Assembly (NCBI GenBank): GCA_037355855.1
Contig: CM074769.1
Location: 1,612,001-1,676,000 of the forward strand
DNA length: 64,000 bases
Direction of reading: 5' to 3'
Source of the DNA: Pseudo-nitzschia pungens
Taxonomy: Eukaryota > Bacillariophyta > Bacillariophyceae > Bacillariales > Bacillariaceae
Shown here: positions 1 through 11,926 of the stretch, in pieces
Position numbering within the stretch: position 1 is the first letter of the stretch
Layout: every line of letters starts with the position of its first letter
Made by a program: the position numbers and the translations under genes
Notes under the pieces: generated by a model
Told to the model about the DNA's origin: nothing
Database searches by the model: none
The model's input: only the letters and a program-made list of their open reading frames with translations

Positions 1-1414
1 CAAGCAAGCGAGCGAGCAAACAAGCACCGCAATCCTTTGCCCCGGGTCGAAAGACCGAACTGCAAAGTGCTCAGTGCGAACTGCGATGAAATAATGAAGC
101 GGGATCTATCTGCGGGGCTGCAGGGTTTCCTCTAACTCAGAAAATTGTCGGCGCGGTTTGTACCGATGACTCGCCATTGACAGCCTTCGACGTTGCCTCG
201 AACAAGACAAGACAAAAGACAAAGTTGTGAGTTGCCGCCTTGCTTGCGATAAAGAAGTGACATCGTGGTTGGGCGGAGGATGGAGAAAAAAAAAATCATC
301 GATGATAAGTTTGCCGTTTGCTCGTGCATTGTTTGAGATTGTGTTGCCGGGACGAAATAATCTGCCGACGATCGTGAATCTTTCAGAAATTTAGAGGATT
401 TAGTAAAAATTTGAATTAACGCACAACGTAAATTAAAATTCTGTATTTCAACAATATTTCAAAAATCTAGCGTAATTTTTGGTTTCGGGACTGAAAATCT
501 ACACGAGAATGAACCTTTTCTAATCAAAACACATTTCATCATACGTACCTATGATACGTACGCGAGTACTCCAAAGCTAGAAGCATTTACACGTTTCTTT
601 CCTACATTGAGAATATGGTAAGTAGATATCGTATGTACCTCGAAGCATTGTAGACCAAAAAATAATGACAGAAAAACTGTCATCTGTTTCTTACTGCTGT
701 AGATCTCACTACAATTACAATTCAATCCATCTATGCTGGCAAATTGTTACACGACCCTCTTTCTCCGACATTCTAAACTTCAAAAACGTCTGGGAGATTG
801 TATTTGCACCAGTAGCCATGTATTAGAGTCCCTACTAGTTATGCTCCTTTTCAATCCTTCACTGCTCTCTTCTCCTCCCAACAAGAAGAACTGGTGGTGG
901 TTAAGTGCTTCTACTAGTACTACTAGTACTACTACTGCTGGTAGTATTAGTATGAACGTTTCTCTCCTGAATTAACAATGTTGTTGGAATCTTTGTTCTT
1001 GTTCTTTTTTGAAAAGTGGCTCCCACTTTTGAGGGTACATGAGCGTGTGTTCCAAAGAATCAAATGTCATTGCGTCCACTGCAAACAGCACCACCCTGTT
1101 TCATCATCATTATTCATTATTCATTGTTCCCATCTTCTTGACTGTAAACCAAACAGCAAATCATCGTGTTGCATACGTTCTTGTTTCGAAACCTCCCGAT
1201 AGATAGACAGACTTCCTTCACGATTGGTTCGATCGATTATCCGCCCCTCACACCGGCGGCATGTCCGACAATTGGATTCCATCCGTACACGTACTCGTCT
1301 CTTTCGTCGCATGGGAGCAATGGATACGATTATTCCAAACCATCCAGAACATTTGTGAGTGTGTGTCGGGATGCAAATCAACCCATCAACTTTCAACATT
1401 GTCCTTCCACGACT
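1..1414. other. Intergenic stretch downstream of the LRR gene
   Basis: I see no convincing gene. The stretch holds scattered short ORFs without protein-like composition, the palindromic words around 541-575, and an ACT/AGT trinucleotide tract at about 909-950. It presumably includes the 3' untranslated part of the minus-strand LRR gene. Confidence 0.5.
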
Positions 1415-4400
1415 TCAGCATTGTACGACACCGCACTTACGAAGAAGATCCATAACACCCCTAGGAATTGGAGAATCAAAGATGTCCTGGTCTGCAGCGT
1501 GAAAACGGCGTTCGATAGAAGACCAAAGCGTGAGTTGGGAAACCAAATACTTCCGCTCTGCGTGCCGCGGCAAAAACGCCGTGGGAAACGACGCAAAGGA
1601 AATGCTTCCTTGTTCGCAACGAATGACAGAAAGTACGTACCCAGGTCCAGACACTCGAGATTCGACAACAATCCCAATTCGCTGGGAATCAAGCCCGAAA
1701 GATCGTTGTTATTGGCTACAAGGAATCAAAATGAATCGAAGATATCCGACACGGATATGAGAGACAGAGAGAGATGCTAGGGACCCGAGCCAGAGCGAGT
1801 CTCAAGTCAACAAACGAACGATTCCTTACCAATTGAAAGATACGTTAACAACGTCAACAATCCAATTTCACTTGGAACAAGCCCTTTCAATGTGTTGCTT
1901 GCTGTATACATAGGGGTGAAATGAAGCATGAGACAACCAATGGACGGAAAAATGTCAAAATGACACAACATACAACCTTTACCCATGCCAGCGACAATAG
2001 GCATGCGAGAAAAGCCTATCCAAAACGAACCTTTTGTGTAATACCAGTGGGCTGATACACAACCTGTTCAAATTCTTTGAAATTAAAAGTGCTTACCTAG
2101 CGTAAGATGTCTTGCGTCTGTCATCATCCCAAATTCGGTTGGAATTGCACCAGTCAGACCGTTATTTCCTGCGTTGGCAAGAAGTTCGAATATCTTATTG
2201 TGAGCAGCGAGACAAAATGGGGGACAAGATAACGGGTCGATCCGATTGCTACCGTTTCAAACCGTTCGTTCATCCATCTCTCACGTACCCAAATCAATCG
2301 TCACCAATTTCGTGAGGTTTCCTACTGCAGTTGGGATAGTACTGCTGAGTAAATTGCTTTCTACAACGGGCACAAGGCAGCAACTCGAGTTCATTAGAAT
2401 GACAACTCCATTGTAAAAATATAGATTCGCAGTGAAATTAATCACAAACTCACCCAGCAGTAAGTTAGTAAGAGATTGCAACTGCGCAATATCACTTGGA
2501 ATCTCCCCCCGAAGACGGTTACCATCTGTGGCAGCAAAGACGGAAAAACGGATCAGAAACATTAACAAGATGAAACTGTCCATTCGCCTAGCAGATCGCT
2601 TCAAAACACGTACCCAAGACAAGTTCTTGCAGAGAGGACAGTGATCCTACCTCACTCGGAATTTCACCAGTGAGAATATTATTGGCTATGGAATGTCGCG
2701 AAGAAAAATGAGACGGCACTAAGGTAATGAAACGTGAAATTGTGAATTTCTTCGATTTGTTTTGATCACTCACCCAAATTCAATGTTTCAAGCAGAGATA
2801 ATGCACCAATCTCACTTGGTATCTCACCAGAGAGACTATTGCCGGCTTTGAACAATATTCCGAAACCATTAATTTGAGAAGAATTCAACCTCACAATGAA
2901 CACACAAATACAAGAATTAAATCACTTACCGAGAGTCAGATTTTCAATAGAGGCATTAAGGAACTGTAATTCACTTGGAATCGTGCCATAGAAACGATTA
3001 TTTGCTACGGAACGACGTACGATCAAAATGCAATGAGCGACGAAGGATGTATCCAATTACAACGATGCGAGGAACTATTGAATGGTTTGAATCACTTACC
3101 CAAATCCAAAATAGTGATATTTGGTAAGAGGCCTATCTCACTTGGAATCTCACCAGTGAGATTATTTTGACCTGAATAGAACAACGTCACAGCGTTAGTT
3201 ACAATCAGTGACATTCGACTCAGTGAAATGGTTGAATCACTTACCCACGTCCATCTCTCGGAGTGCCCGCAATGATCCCATCTCACTGAAAAGCTTGCCG
3301 TTGAATTCATTGTCATCTGTCAATACAAAAATGAGCTCCAACAATTGTGTTAGGAGAAAGCGATGACACGAAACTCGCGGTGAACGATAATCACTTACTC
3401 AAATATAGAACTTCCACTGAGGACCACAATCCGATTTGACTAGGGATCCTACCGGTCATGTTGGTTTGCCCTACAGTAGAACCACGAAATAAGATGTGAG
3501 CACAAGATACTCGAACGCGTTTTCACCGTCAAGTCTCAGATTCGACCATGAACTTACAAAACCGGATCATTTTTGGATTTGAAAACTGCCCTATCTCAGT
3601 TGGAAGCTCGCCAGTGAGTTCATTATAACCTAAACACGCAATTGTCATAACAAGTTTAAGAGGTATGATTGGCTCGAAGACAAAATTCCAGTACCAAACT
3701 TTGTCCTGAAACATCAATTTTTGATTGAGCTTTAATACTTACCTATTGATAAAATTTCAATAGAAGACAACAAACCAATCTCACTTGGCATTGTTCCCCA
3801 AAGCCCGGTATCATCTATCGCATTATCATGCAAATAGCAGTGTGAGTGGAAAGTAAACTTCGAGTTGGAGGCTTGCGCGGGTACACAAACATTTTAGGAT
3901 GACTCACCCCCAAAAAGTCTTACTACAGAAGACATCATTCCAATCTCGGTTGGAATCTCTCCAGTGAGACTACTATTTTCTGTTGATGATAAAAATGATT
4001 CAAATTCAATGAGTGATTGAAATTTGCAGAGAGAAGGTCACTTGGTTGACTTACCAAACCTCAATACTTTAAGAGAGGACAATAATCCAATCTCACTCGG
4101 AATCTCACCAGTGAGACTACTGTGACCTTCAAAATTGAAGATTTTGAAGAGCATCGCAGTGTTAGCAGTATTGAATGTCTCAAAAAGTAACGTCATATCG
4201 AAAGATGCACAAATGGAAGTAACCTACCAAATCTTAAAGATCTCAGAGCTGAGAGCATACCTATCTCAGTGGACAGCTTCCCACTGAAATCGTTCTTTTC
4301 TGATTACAGAACAAACATTAGCATGGAGTTTACGACAAAAAAATAGCTCAACATTGAGAATCCTTTGAGTTGCTTACCAAGAGAAAGTTCGTTGAGGGAC

Positions 4401-7400
4401 GTCAACAAACCAATTTCACTGCAAAGAGTTCCAACAAAACGATTGCCATCTGTATCCACACCGAAACAAACGGATTCAAAGATTAGAGACAAAATGACAA
4501 AGACCTAGCAGTGAATAATTACAGGGACATGTTACATACCGAGGCGCAAGAGAGTGGAAGAGGTCAATCTTCCTATTTCAGTAGGGATTTCACCACTGAG
4601 ACTATTGTATTCTACGCAAAAAAGGTGCGTCAATGGGAGCGGGAAACGTGAAATGAAATCAGCAATGAAGTATCATGCACAAAGTGTGCATGGGGAAGGA
4701 GGAGACCATAACTTACCCAACCTCAACGCTTTGAGAGCGGACAGCGAACCAATCTCACTCGGAATCACATTCGTAAAATTATTATGATCTTTCAACGAAA
4801 CAGCCACTTTTAGTTCAGAAGAAATTCATATTGTAATATCAAACGTTACGCATTAGATTTCAAAACCACAACTTACCCAAAAATAGCTTTTCCATAGAGG
4901 ACAACAAACCAAACTCAGTTGGAATTTGTCCAGTGAGACTGTTCCCGTCTGGAAAGAATATTCAAGTCATCAAGTGTTAGAAAACATTTCATTTCTATCA
5001 GTTTCGACACGTGCGATAATCAATGCTTTCGAACAAACGCCTTGCCAGTCTTACTGAGAAGTATTGTATTTAGTGATGTCAACAAGCCAATTGAAGTTGA
5101 AATAGTACCGGAAAGGAATGCTTGACTCAGTTTCAACGACGACATAGTTTCATCATTGCATTCAATTGCAGCCCATAGGCAAGGGGGATTTGCCTCAATC
5201 CACCATGGATCCTTCCCACCAGACACTGGAGCACCCAAATTCAATACACCCAGGGCAAAGAAATCGATCAAAAACTCATTCGTACAATCCACATTTTCTG
5301 CAATCATCCAACTGACAGCCTCCAATGAATGGCTGTTGTCGAGATATATCGTTGTCATATTGGTGTATCTCGAGAGCCTTTCAAACATGCATTCAGGAAT
5401 ACTCAAGATGTCAAACGAGGATAGTCCCTGTTCACCAGTACTAATTTGTAGAATTTCAAGATTCTTTGCATCACTGCTGTTGGCACCGCTGCCGAGAAAA
5501 ACTGTCACATCATAATACCAGATTGGTGGATCATGTATTGTTTCTTCAGACGAAACAGTCTTGTTTGCCGCTTCAACAGTGCAAGATGCTCCGTCGTTGA
5601 CAAAGACAGTTTCAGTCTTGTTGTGCATATTTCCATTCACAGGTACGACCAAGACGTTCTTCTCGTCACAATAGAGTGTGAGAGTAGAACTGAATGGATC
5701 CATCCCCCAATACTCATCACCTAGTAAAGCAGAAATCCTCTCAACAGTTTGTTCGCTAAATCTTGCACGCATATTTGATGGCGTCCTACTACTTGTAAAG
5801 TTGTCAAGGCGGATGGTCAAAGGGACCATTCTTGGATCTTTGCAGTGTGGAAAGCCCCTGCCAGTTGCATTCACTGTGCCAAATGCTTCCTCGATGGCCC
5901 CAATTCCGCAATTCGGATGAGAACACGTAGCAGAGCAGCAATCCCCACCATCGTACTGGTATTCATAGTTATTGAAATAGTCATTGCAAATCCCATTATC
6001 GAATGATGAACACTGGCTTTCGACATCGTCGCTAAGTTCAAGAAAAAAAAGATCCAGGGGTGTTCCAGAAGCAGAATACCAACCTTCATCAAACGAAGTT
6101 GATACATCAAAAGCAGGTGTCCTCGTAGAGTAAGCCAATTTACCATCACCTGCACTGCAAGCGTCCACCCCCTCATTGAACAGCATCCACCGATTGTCAT
6201 CGACGCAGTACCCAAAACTTGCACTTCCCGAGAACTCTTTGGTGCTGGTGTATATCATTCTCTTGTATGCACGAAGGCTTGCATCGCTGCTGAGCTCATA
6301 ACACCCACTGTATATCTTCAGACTTTCGTCTTGGAATTCAACCCGTAATACTTTGGTGAGCCACACATTTTTGCTTTCTTGACAATAAACGACTACAAGC
6401 CAAAAAGTGAAAAGGAATAATCCAACGGATATCAATGTCCACTGAAATCGTCTGTGTTTGTTTCCTTTAGCCATGCAACGAGGAAGTTCCAGCTCGGTGA
6501 TGCGCTTCGCTTCCGCTTCTAGTTTCGGTCCATATCTTCCATCGACGGCCAATTGAAAAGCTGCATCGTCCAGTTGGCTAATGAAATTCTGTGTTTAGAG
6601 AATGCACATCAAACGACGACCGAAACGATCTTGTGTCAGACTCCCAGGATAAATAATAAGCCCGATAAGAATTCATTCGCAAATTTGCCGGCAGCACACT
6701 CACGAGCGCCGTGAAATTCAGAACAATGTCAATCACGGTCTCCGACGTGATAATTGTCACCCATGCCGCCAACGATGCCATGCATCCCTGCAGGAATCGA
6801 ACGGTGCAAGAGAAAAACATGCGCTTGGTTCCCCGCCTGGAACGCCAGGGAAAGGTCTCCACTCCCATAGCAACGTCCATCAAACTCGAGTCCGCAAACA
6901 CAATGTAGGAGAGCACCGCAATCATTTGCGTCGCCCGAACCAGGGGGCTCGCATTTGCGGCGATGAAGGATGCGAAGATATCATTGCCGGGGTTGTCCAC
7001 GTCCCCATTGTTCCTCCACTTTTCATGGAGAACGCTCAGCACAATGAGAATGAGGAAGGACATCTGGAAGAGAAAGACCATCAGTCCGAACGCAAAGAAG
7101 TGAAAGTTGTCGAAGGGTCCGTGGAGGGACAGGAACGAATAGCAATCGGGTGGGAACATCTTTCGTTCGACCCGGCAAGCTCTCGCGTCGTCTTCCATCC
7201 TCCACAAATCCGGGGATTGCGTTCGTCTGGGCAATCCGGTCGTCCCTTCTTCTTCCCCGACCCGATTTAGGTTGTAGCAGCATTCGCCCTCGTCTCGCGG
7301 ATCCGCCGTGTCCGCGCTCCCGGTCTTCTTCCCGATGGTTGCGTTCTCCGGAGTGATCTCTCGGCGAGGCGCATCGCTGCTCTCGACGTCTCCCGCGATG

Positions 7401-7468
7401 AATGGATTCGATGCGCTCGCATTGCCATTGCCGTTTGGAGCAGATTGTTGTCTCGATTGTTTCTCCAT
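1415..7468 (-). CDS. Multipass LRR membrane protein with Notch-type (LNR) module, about 23 exons
   Basis: Joining exons 7468-6704, 6588-5055, twenty LRR exons between 4948 and 1641, and 1491-1415 gives 3,822 nt, an open frame of 1,273 residues. Exon 1 codes for a disordered, probably cytosolic N-terminus and three hydrophobic segments (about residues 122-148, 180-200, 220-255). Exon 2 adds a fourth hydrophobic segment (WTLISVGLFLFTFWLVVVY), a Cys-rich Lin-12/Notch-like module ending in the typical DGGDCC, and a capping region with WIEANPPCLWAAIEC before the first LRR. The LRRs follow the consensus N-x-L-x-G-x-I-P-S-E-I-G-L-L. The first intron (6703-6589) is phase 0; all the others are phase 1. 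The fold suggests a cell-surface recognition protein; no kinase domain is visible. The 3' end (exon 1491-1415, with residues DIFDSPIPRGVMDLL) is the least certain part. The N-terminal exon is much more GC-rich than the LRR exons. Ligand and role are unknown. Confidence 0.85.
1641..4948 (-). repeat. Array of twenty single-LRR exons, 72 bp each (two of 75 bp)
   Basis: Exons on the minus strand, in coding order: 4948-4877, 4788-4717, 4611-4540, 4449-4378, 4299-4228, 4126-4055, 3979-3908, 3814-3743, 3629-3558, 3470-3399, 3316-3245, 3171-3100, 3004-2930 (75 bp), 2845-2774, 2685-2614, 2525-2454, 2360-2289, 2168-2097, 1901-1830, 1715-1641 (75 bp). Each starts after AG, carries one 24- or 25-residue LRR, and ends just before GTAAGT, GTATGT, GTGAGT, GTACGT or a close variant. 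Every exon is symmetrical (phase 1 on both sides), so any of them can be lost, skipped or duplicated without a frameshift. Introns are mostly 75-120 bp; the one at 2096-1902 is 195 bp. Confidence 0.9.
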
Positions 7469-7474
7469 TGTACC

Positions 7475-7528
7475 GTAATGTCGTGTCGTGTCGTGTTGTG
7501 TCGTGTTGTTGTTGTTGTCGTCGTTCTT
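7475..7528 (-). repeat. TGTCG/TGT tandem repeat directly in front of the LRR gene start
   Basis: Imperfect 5 bp units (TGTCG, TGTTG on the plus strand) run to within about 10 bases of the ATG at 7468-7466 and grade into TTG triplets. They would lie in the 5' leader of the transcript. Confidence 0.7.
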
Positions 7529-8285
7529 TTGGTCGGGCGTTGTCGCGGTTTCGCTGCAGCCTTTGTTGCCGCCCTTGTTCCCGGCGGTGCTTCTCGCACG
7601 GAGCCCCTCGGGCGCAACGGATCGATCGGCGCCGAAGGAGTGAGTGAGTCGGATGGTAAGTTATCGACGAATCGCTGCCGGTGATTTGCAATTGCGATGA
7701 TCCGTTCCCGTTCGCGTTGGCGTTTCCGGTTCGATCCGCTCCGACGAAAACGGTCGGTTTCAAAGAATCGGGAGGCAATCCGTCGAATCGAGGAGGAGGA
7801 TGATTGTTTTTCCGTTCGACGACGAGGAACGATCGGAGGGCAAACCTATAAAGTATGTCGTCGGCGCTGTTCGGACAAAGCACTGTTTTTGCTATTGCCG
7901 ATCCGACAATGCGTGTAGCTTCTCCGTCGGTATTTTTCGGGAAGCGATCCGCTATTCCGTGGTCCGGATTGGATCTCGACAAGGATAGCAGACCGAAGAC
8001 GTTCTGTATCTGCGGTTTGCGGTAATTAACCTTCGCACAAATAGGTTGCTTGTATGGAATAACGATGTACAGGCCGACAAAAGATTAGGATGCGGTGCGC
8101 ACTGTACACGTACGGTAGAACTACGAAGTAGGTAATGCGCAGAAATAGATAGATTTAAAAAAAATAATAGTCATCACATTCGCGTTATGTGTTTGGCGAT
8201 TGATTGATTGATTGATTGATTCTCTTGTTCCACACGATTGTTCGTGTGACTCGTTCTCGGCTTGTGTAAAAAATACTACAAAAAA

Positions 8286-8365
8286 ATTCTTATCAGCTGT
8301 CCCCCGGTTCTACGTCCCCGACTACTAATTTCTACTGAAAGCCGGGGACAGCTGATAGGAATTCT
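8286..8365. mobile_element. 80 bp inverted-repeat element (MITE-like), copy 1
   Basis: The ends are near-perfect inverted repeats with core TATCAGCTGTCCCC, and the centre carries TTCTAC and ACTAATTTCTAC. A second copy in the opposite orientation lies at 36289-36369 and also shares the central words, so this is a dispersed element and not a chance hairpin. There is no coding capacity. A target-site duplication is not clear. Confidence 0.75.
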
Positions 8366-9018
8366 GTAATACGGCAAGCTTTACGTTAACCTTATGACTT
8401 GCATACGGTAAATTAACCTTAGTGAAAAGTTGTCACACCCACACACAAAATAATAACCTTAATGCGAAAAGCCAACTTCATGTGCGACAAAAATAACTAA
8501 CGATACAATAGATCCGTAGTAGAGCCATCTACCGTAGCGGAGGAGAGCCCTACTTGTTACCACGATGTCATTGTTCCATGGCCCTACAAGCCATCAAATC
8601 AAAAGTAGTAGTAGTATAGAATACAACATGATTTTTAGTAGTAGTAGTAGTACGTAGTAGTTTGTAGTAATTTTCATTGGTTCATGGTTTGGTTTCTTGT
8701 TTCGGTATTCTCGTATTATATAGTATTGTATTGTGTGCAGTAGTATGGATTCATTTCTTCGCGATGCGGTCATGCTTTCTTGGTTGCTTGTTTTGTCGTT
8801 GCAAAAAGTCCGGAAATCAACTCCGTCTCTTGTTGCGCAATCCCACACCGTCACGGGGGCATCCAAGCCACTCCTGGCATTGTCGTTTGGTTGGTTTTCG
8901 TCTTCTTCTGGAGATGGAATGCGATGGAATGGAATGCGATGGAATGGAATGCGATGGAATGCCATGCCATGCCATGCGAGTTTTGGCTTTCGTTCTTGCC
9001 TTGCCTTCCCTTGTTCAC

Positions 9019-10650
9019 TCACACCGACGGCTTCTCGTTCCACCAGATGGGATACCCGTGCTTCACCAGCGCCTCCCGGACCCGCTCGGCGTGTTCCTTC
9101 CCGTGGAGCTCCACGACGCACTTGTTGAGGACCCTGTCGACGCTCGTGTGCAGCCAGGCGCGCTCGTGGTAAATGTCCTTGATGGAGGCCCCCTGCTCCG
9201 ACAGGAGCCTCGTGAGGCCGGCAATGCCCCCGGGCCGGTCCGAGACCTCGGCGGTAAAGTTGCAGAGACGGTGGTCGGCCGCGAGTCCGCGCTCCAGGAC
9301 GCGCCCCAGGACGGCCGTGTCGATGTTTCCGCCGCAGAGGGGGACGACGATCTTCTTGCCGACCAGATCCGGCCGCTGGTACAGGGGTCCCCCCGGGAGG
9401 AGGGCCGCCAGTCCGGTGGCTCCGCCGCCCTCGACGACCATTTTTTCGTTCTCGATGAGCCTCAGCACCGCCAGGCTGATGGCCTTTTCGTTGACCAGGA
9501 CGCACTCATCGACGTGCTGCTTCGCCAATCGAAAGGCGTGGCCACCCACCTGGGGGACCGCCAGACCGTCGGCCAGCGTGGTGGTCTGGCCACGGGTGGT
9601 AGCGGACAGGTCCACCGGTGCCCCGGCCTCCAGCGCCGCCGTGTACGAGGCGCAGCGCTCCGGCTCGACGCCAATCACGGTGCAGTCCTTGGGCTTGAGG
9701 GTCTTGATGGCGCAGGAAACGCCGGCAATGAGTCCGGCCCCGCCCACCGGGATCACCACCGCGTCCACGTCCGGGACGTCCTCGACGATCTCCATGCCGA
9801 TGGTTCCGGCGCCGGCCACGATGCTGGGATCGTCGTAGCCGTTCACGTAGGTCAGTCCTTCTTGCTCGGCCAGGAGCTCGGCCTTGACCTTGGATTCCCC
9901 GATGTGGGATCCCTCCACGATGACCGTGGCACCGAATTGCCGGCATCGATCGACCTTGAGGAGGGGAGCCACCGTCGGCATCACCACCGTGACGGGGACT
10001 CCCAGCTGCTTTCCGTGGTAGGCCAGGGCGAGGGCGTGGTTCCCGGCCGAGGCGGCCACTACTCCCACCCCGGAGTGCGATTGGTTTTGTTGTCCTTGCT
10101 GCTGTTGCTGTTGCTGCTGTTGCTCGAGAAGGTCCAGGATGGCATTGCGCGCCCCGCGTTCCTTGAAGCTTCCGGTGAACTGGCGGACCTCCGGCTTGAG
10201 ATAGATGTCGGCCTGGCAGAGTTCCGAGAGGAAAAAGGACTGGATGCACTCGGTCCGGCGGATCCCGCTCTTGATGGCCACCATGGCGCGGCAAATGTCT
10301 CCAAAGTCGGTTGTCTTGTGCGGCTTTGGTTTCGTTCCTGTTTTTGTTTCCGCAGTGCTACAATCCGTATGCGTATGCGTATACGCATTCGTTTTCGTTT
10401 TCGTTTCGGTGGACTCTGTCGCGGATGGATCCGATTTTGGTTCCTTCGCCAGAATTCGTTTCGGGCTTCCGTTGACGACCGTCTTGTCTTTGGTACGGAC
10501 CAACGATGGAGAGGTGGAGAACGGGGAGCGAGGCAAGGGACGATGATTCCCCTCCGGACCCGGCGCGCGTAGCAGGCCAAAAGCCGGTGAGGACTGCCGG
10601 CGGCGACCCAAGGATCTCGCCATTCGTGCGGCGGAAGACGAGCGATTCAT
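9019..10650 (-). CDS. Threonine dehydratase (PLP, fold type II) with C-terminal ACT domain
   Basis: The 543-residue protein belongs to the threonine/serine dehydratase family, which deaminates L-threonine to 2-oxobutanoate (first step of isoleucine synthesis) or degrades Thr/Ser. The PLP lysine lies in GSFKERGA (K163). SAGNHA (201-206) and the glycine loop VGGAGLIAG (302-310) are the expected cofactor-binding motifs. A single ACT domain occupies about 445-540 and suggests amino-acid allostery. The N-terminal ~115 residues are Arg-rich, then low-complexity; the first part looks like a mitochondrial presequence, though plastid import is not excluded. An insertion of about nine Gln (177-185) lies between the PLP lysine and the SAGNHA loop. 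The single-ACT layout resembles the biodegradative-type or short IlvA form rather than the two-ACT biosynthetic enzyme. One exon, GC-rich. Confidence 0.9.
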   Translation of the reverse strand: MNRSSSAARMARSLGRRRQSSPAFGLLRAPGPEGNHRPLPRSPFSTSPSLVRTKDKTVVNGSPKRILAKEPKSDPSATESTETKTKTNAYTHTHTDCSTAETKTGTKPKPHKTTDFGDICRAMVAIKSGIRRTECIQSFFLSELCQADIYLKPEVRQFTGSFKERGARNAILDLLEQQQQQQQQQGQQNQSHSGVGVVAASAGNHALALAYHGKQLGVPVTVVMPTVAPLLKVDRCRQFGATVIVEGSHIGESKVKAELLAEQEGLTYVNGYDDPSIVAGAGTIGMEIVEDVPDVDAVVIPVGGAGLIAGVSCAIKTLKPKDCTVIGVEPERCASYTAALEAGAPVDLSATTRGQTTTLADGLAVPQVGGHAFRLAKQHVDECVLVNEKAISLAVLRLIENEKMVVEGGGATGLAALLPGGPLYQRPDLVGKKIVVPLCGGNIDTAVLGRVLERGLAADHRLCNFTAEVSDRPGGIAGLTRLLSEQGASIKDIYHERAWLHTSVDRVLNKCVVELHGKEHAERVREALVKHGYPIWWNEKPSV

Positions 10651-10684
10651 GGTTGCGGTTGCGGTTGCGGTTGCGGTTGCGGTT
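10651..10684 (-). repeat. GGTTGC hexamer repeat abutting the dehydratase start codon
   Basis: About five to six tandem copies lie immediately upstream of the ATG (complement of 10648-10650), so they belong to the 5' leader. Confidence 0.85.
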
Positions 10685-11573
10685 GTGGCGACGACGACGA
10701 ATGTTGTGGGAAAAAATCAATCGACCAATACGTTTCGAATCCACGGGTCGTTCCAACAACACGAGAGCAAAGTGATGGATGCGATGCGATGCGATGCGAT
10801 GCGATGCGATCGGATTGGATTGGATTGGATTGGATCGGATTGGATTGGATTAGATCTGGTGGGAGACGATCTCTACGATGTCTTCTTCGAGGCCAATCGG
10901 TTCGGTTCGGTTCGGTTCGGTTCGGTTCGAAGCGTACCGGTTCGAAACAAACAAAGAAAGAAAGATACAGTAGAGGGTGACCTTTCCCAAAACAAATTTG
11001 CAGACGGACCCCGCAGAACGGAAATGGTTGGACCCGCACCGTACGAGTAATTGCACATCCTGCAGTCGTAATCTTACCTTTAGTTCGATCCTCCGGAAAG
11101 AGCTAAGTTACCGTAACTTACTTGTACCGTAGTAGTGTTTCGCAACCGGAGTGGGACCTCGCATCGCGTCCCGAGCTGACACGTCGTCGCCGTCCTACGG
11201 TAATCTTACTCCTCTTGCTCCTTCGCTGGGATGATTTATTCCTACGGTGCGGTATGATCATGCTTTTCGATCGAAAAATTTGGTGTTTTTTTTTTCCTCA
11301 TTCTAATTCTCGGTTCCGAAACGAGAAAGCAATTGTTCTTTCTCGCAAGTCGTGACGAATTTCGAATCGAACACGGGACTGAGGACGTTCGTATGGTACG
11401 GTACTGTACGGTACTGTACGATACGATACGGTACGATACGATACGTATCGAGATGATTCGAATCCATTGTTTTCGTTTGCGGAATGGATCATCCGCGCAA
11501 CGCGAACGGACAAATCAAAAAGCGTTGCGTAATCTTAGCATCTGGTCCATCTGCGGCTCCGGTTCTTCACGAC
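10651..11573. other. Intergenic region rich in pentanucleotide tandem repeats
   Basis: Between the dehydratase and the transposon boundary I see GATGC units (10776-10808), GGATT/GGATC units (10810-10853), GGTTC units (10897-10928), and GTACG/GATAC units (11396-11450). No gene is recognisable; ORFs here are translations of the repeats. Confidence 0.75.
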
Positions 11574-11589
11574 TCTACCGTGTGCGCGG
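11574..11589 (+). repeat. Left terminal inverted repeat of the 6.7 kb element
   Basis: TCTACCGTGTGCGCGG, exact inverted match to 18227-18242. The preceding bases GAC versus GAG on the other side suggest two more matched positions outward. Confidence 0.7.
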
Positions 11590-11926
11590 CCTTGAAAGTG
11601 ACTAATTTAGGCGCAGTCTAAGTAAAGTGAATAGAATGCATACAGCCATTAATATTATAAATACCTTCACGCATGCCTTTTTCATTTTGGCTTATCAACA
11701 CCTACCGGCAGCTCAACCGCTGTCATGATACGCCCACATGAAAGTCAAATTTCAGTCCTATCAGTCCTGTCCAACCCAGTCATGGGTGAATTATTTGATG
11801 CCGACAACAGATACTACCTTCACATCTTCGGCGTTAGAAAAATTGTTTTCCTTCTTTCATTTGACTAGAACTTCTTTGCTGTTGCTTGGAGGAAAAGTAC
11901 ATCAAATAGTGAGGATATTGCTTGAA

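Larger units (their letters stand above)
7469..9018. other. Intergenic region between LRR gene and threonine dehydratase
   Basis: The stretch next to 7468 is the promoter and 5' leader of the LRR gene. ORFs seen here on both strands (for example minus 7982-7023) are in other frames and look like GC-rich shadow frames. The remainder holds the inverted-repeat element at 8286-8365, a GATT run near 8205, and an AGT/TAG tract near 8600-8660. A GGAAT/GCGAT pentamer tract at about 8912-8970 lies just beyond the dehydratase stop codon. Confidence 0.5.

Noticed and set aside
7023..7982. 319-codon minus-strand ORF overlapping the LRR gene start
   Set aside because: Different frame from the conserved membrane exon, Arg-rich composition, runs through the TGTCG repeat.
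8677..10572. 631-codon plus-strand ORF antisense to threonine dehydratase
   Set aside because: Shadow frame of a gene with intact catalytic motifs on the other strand.
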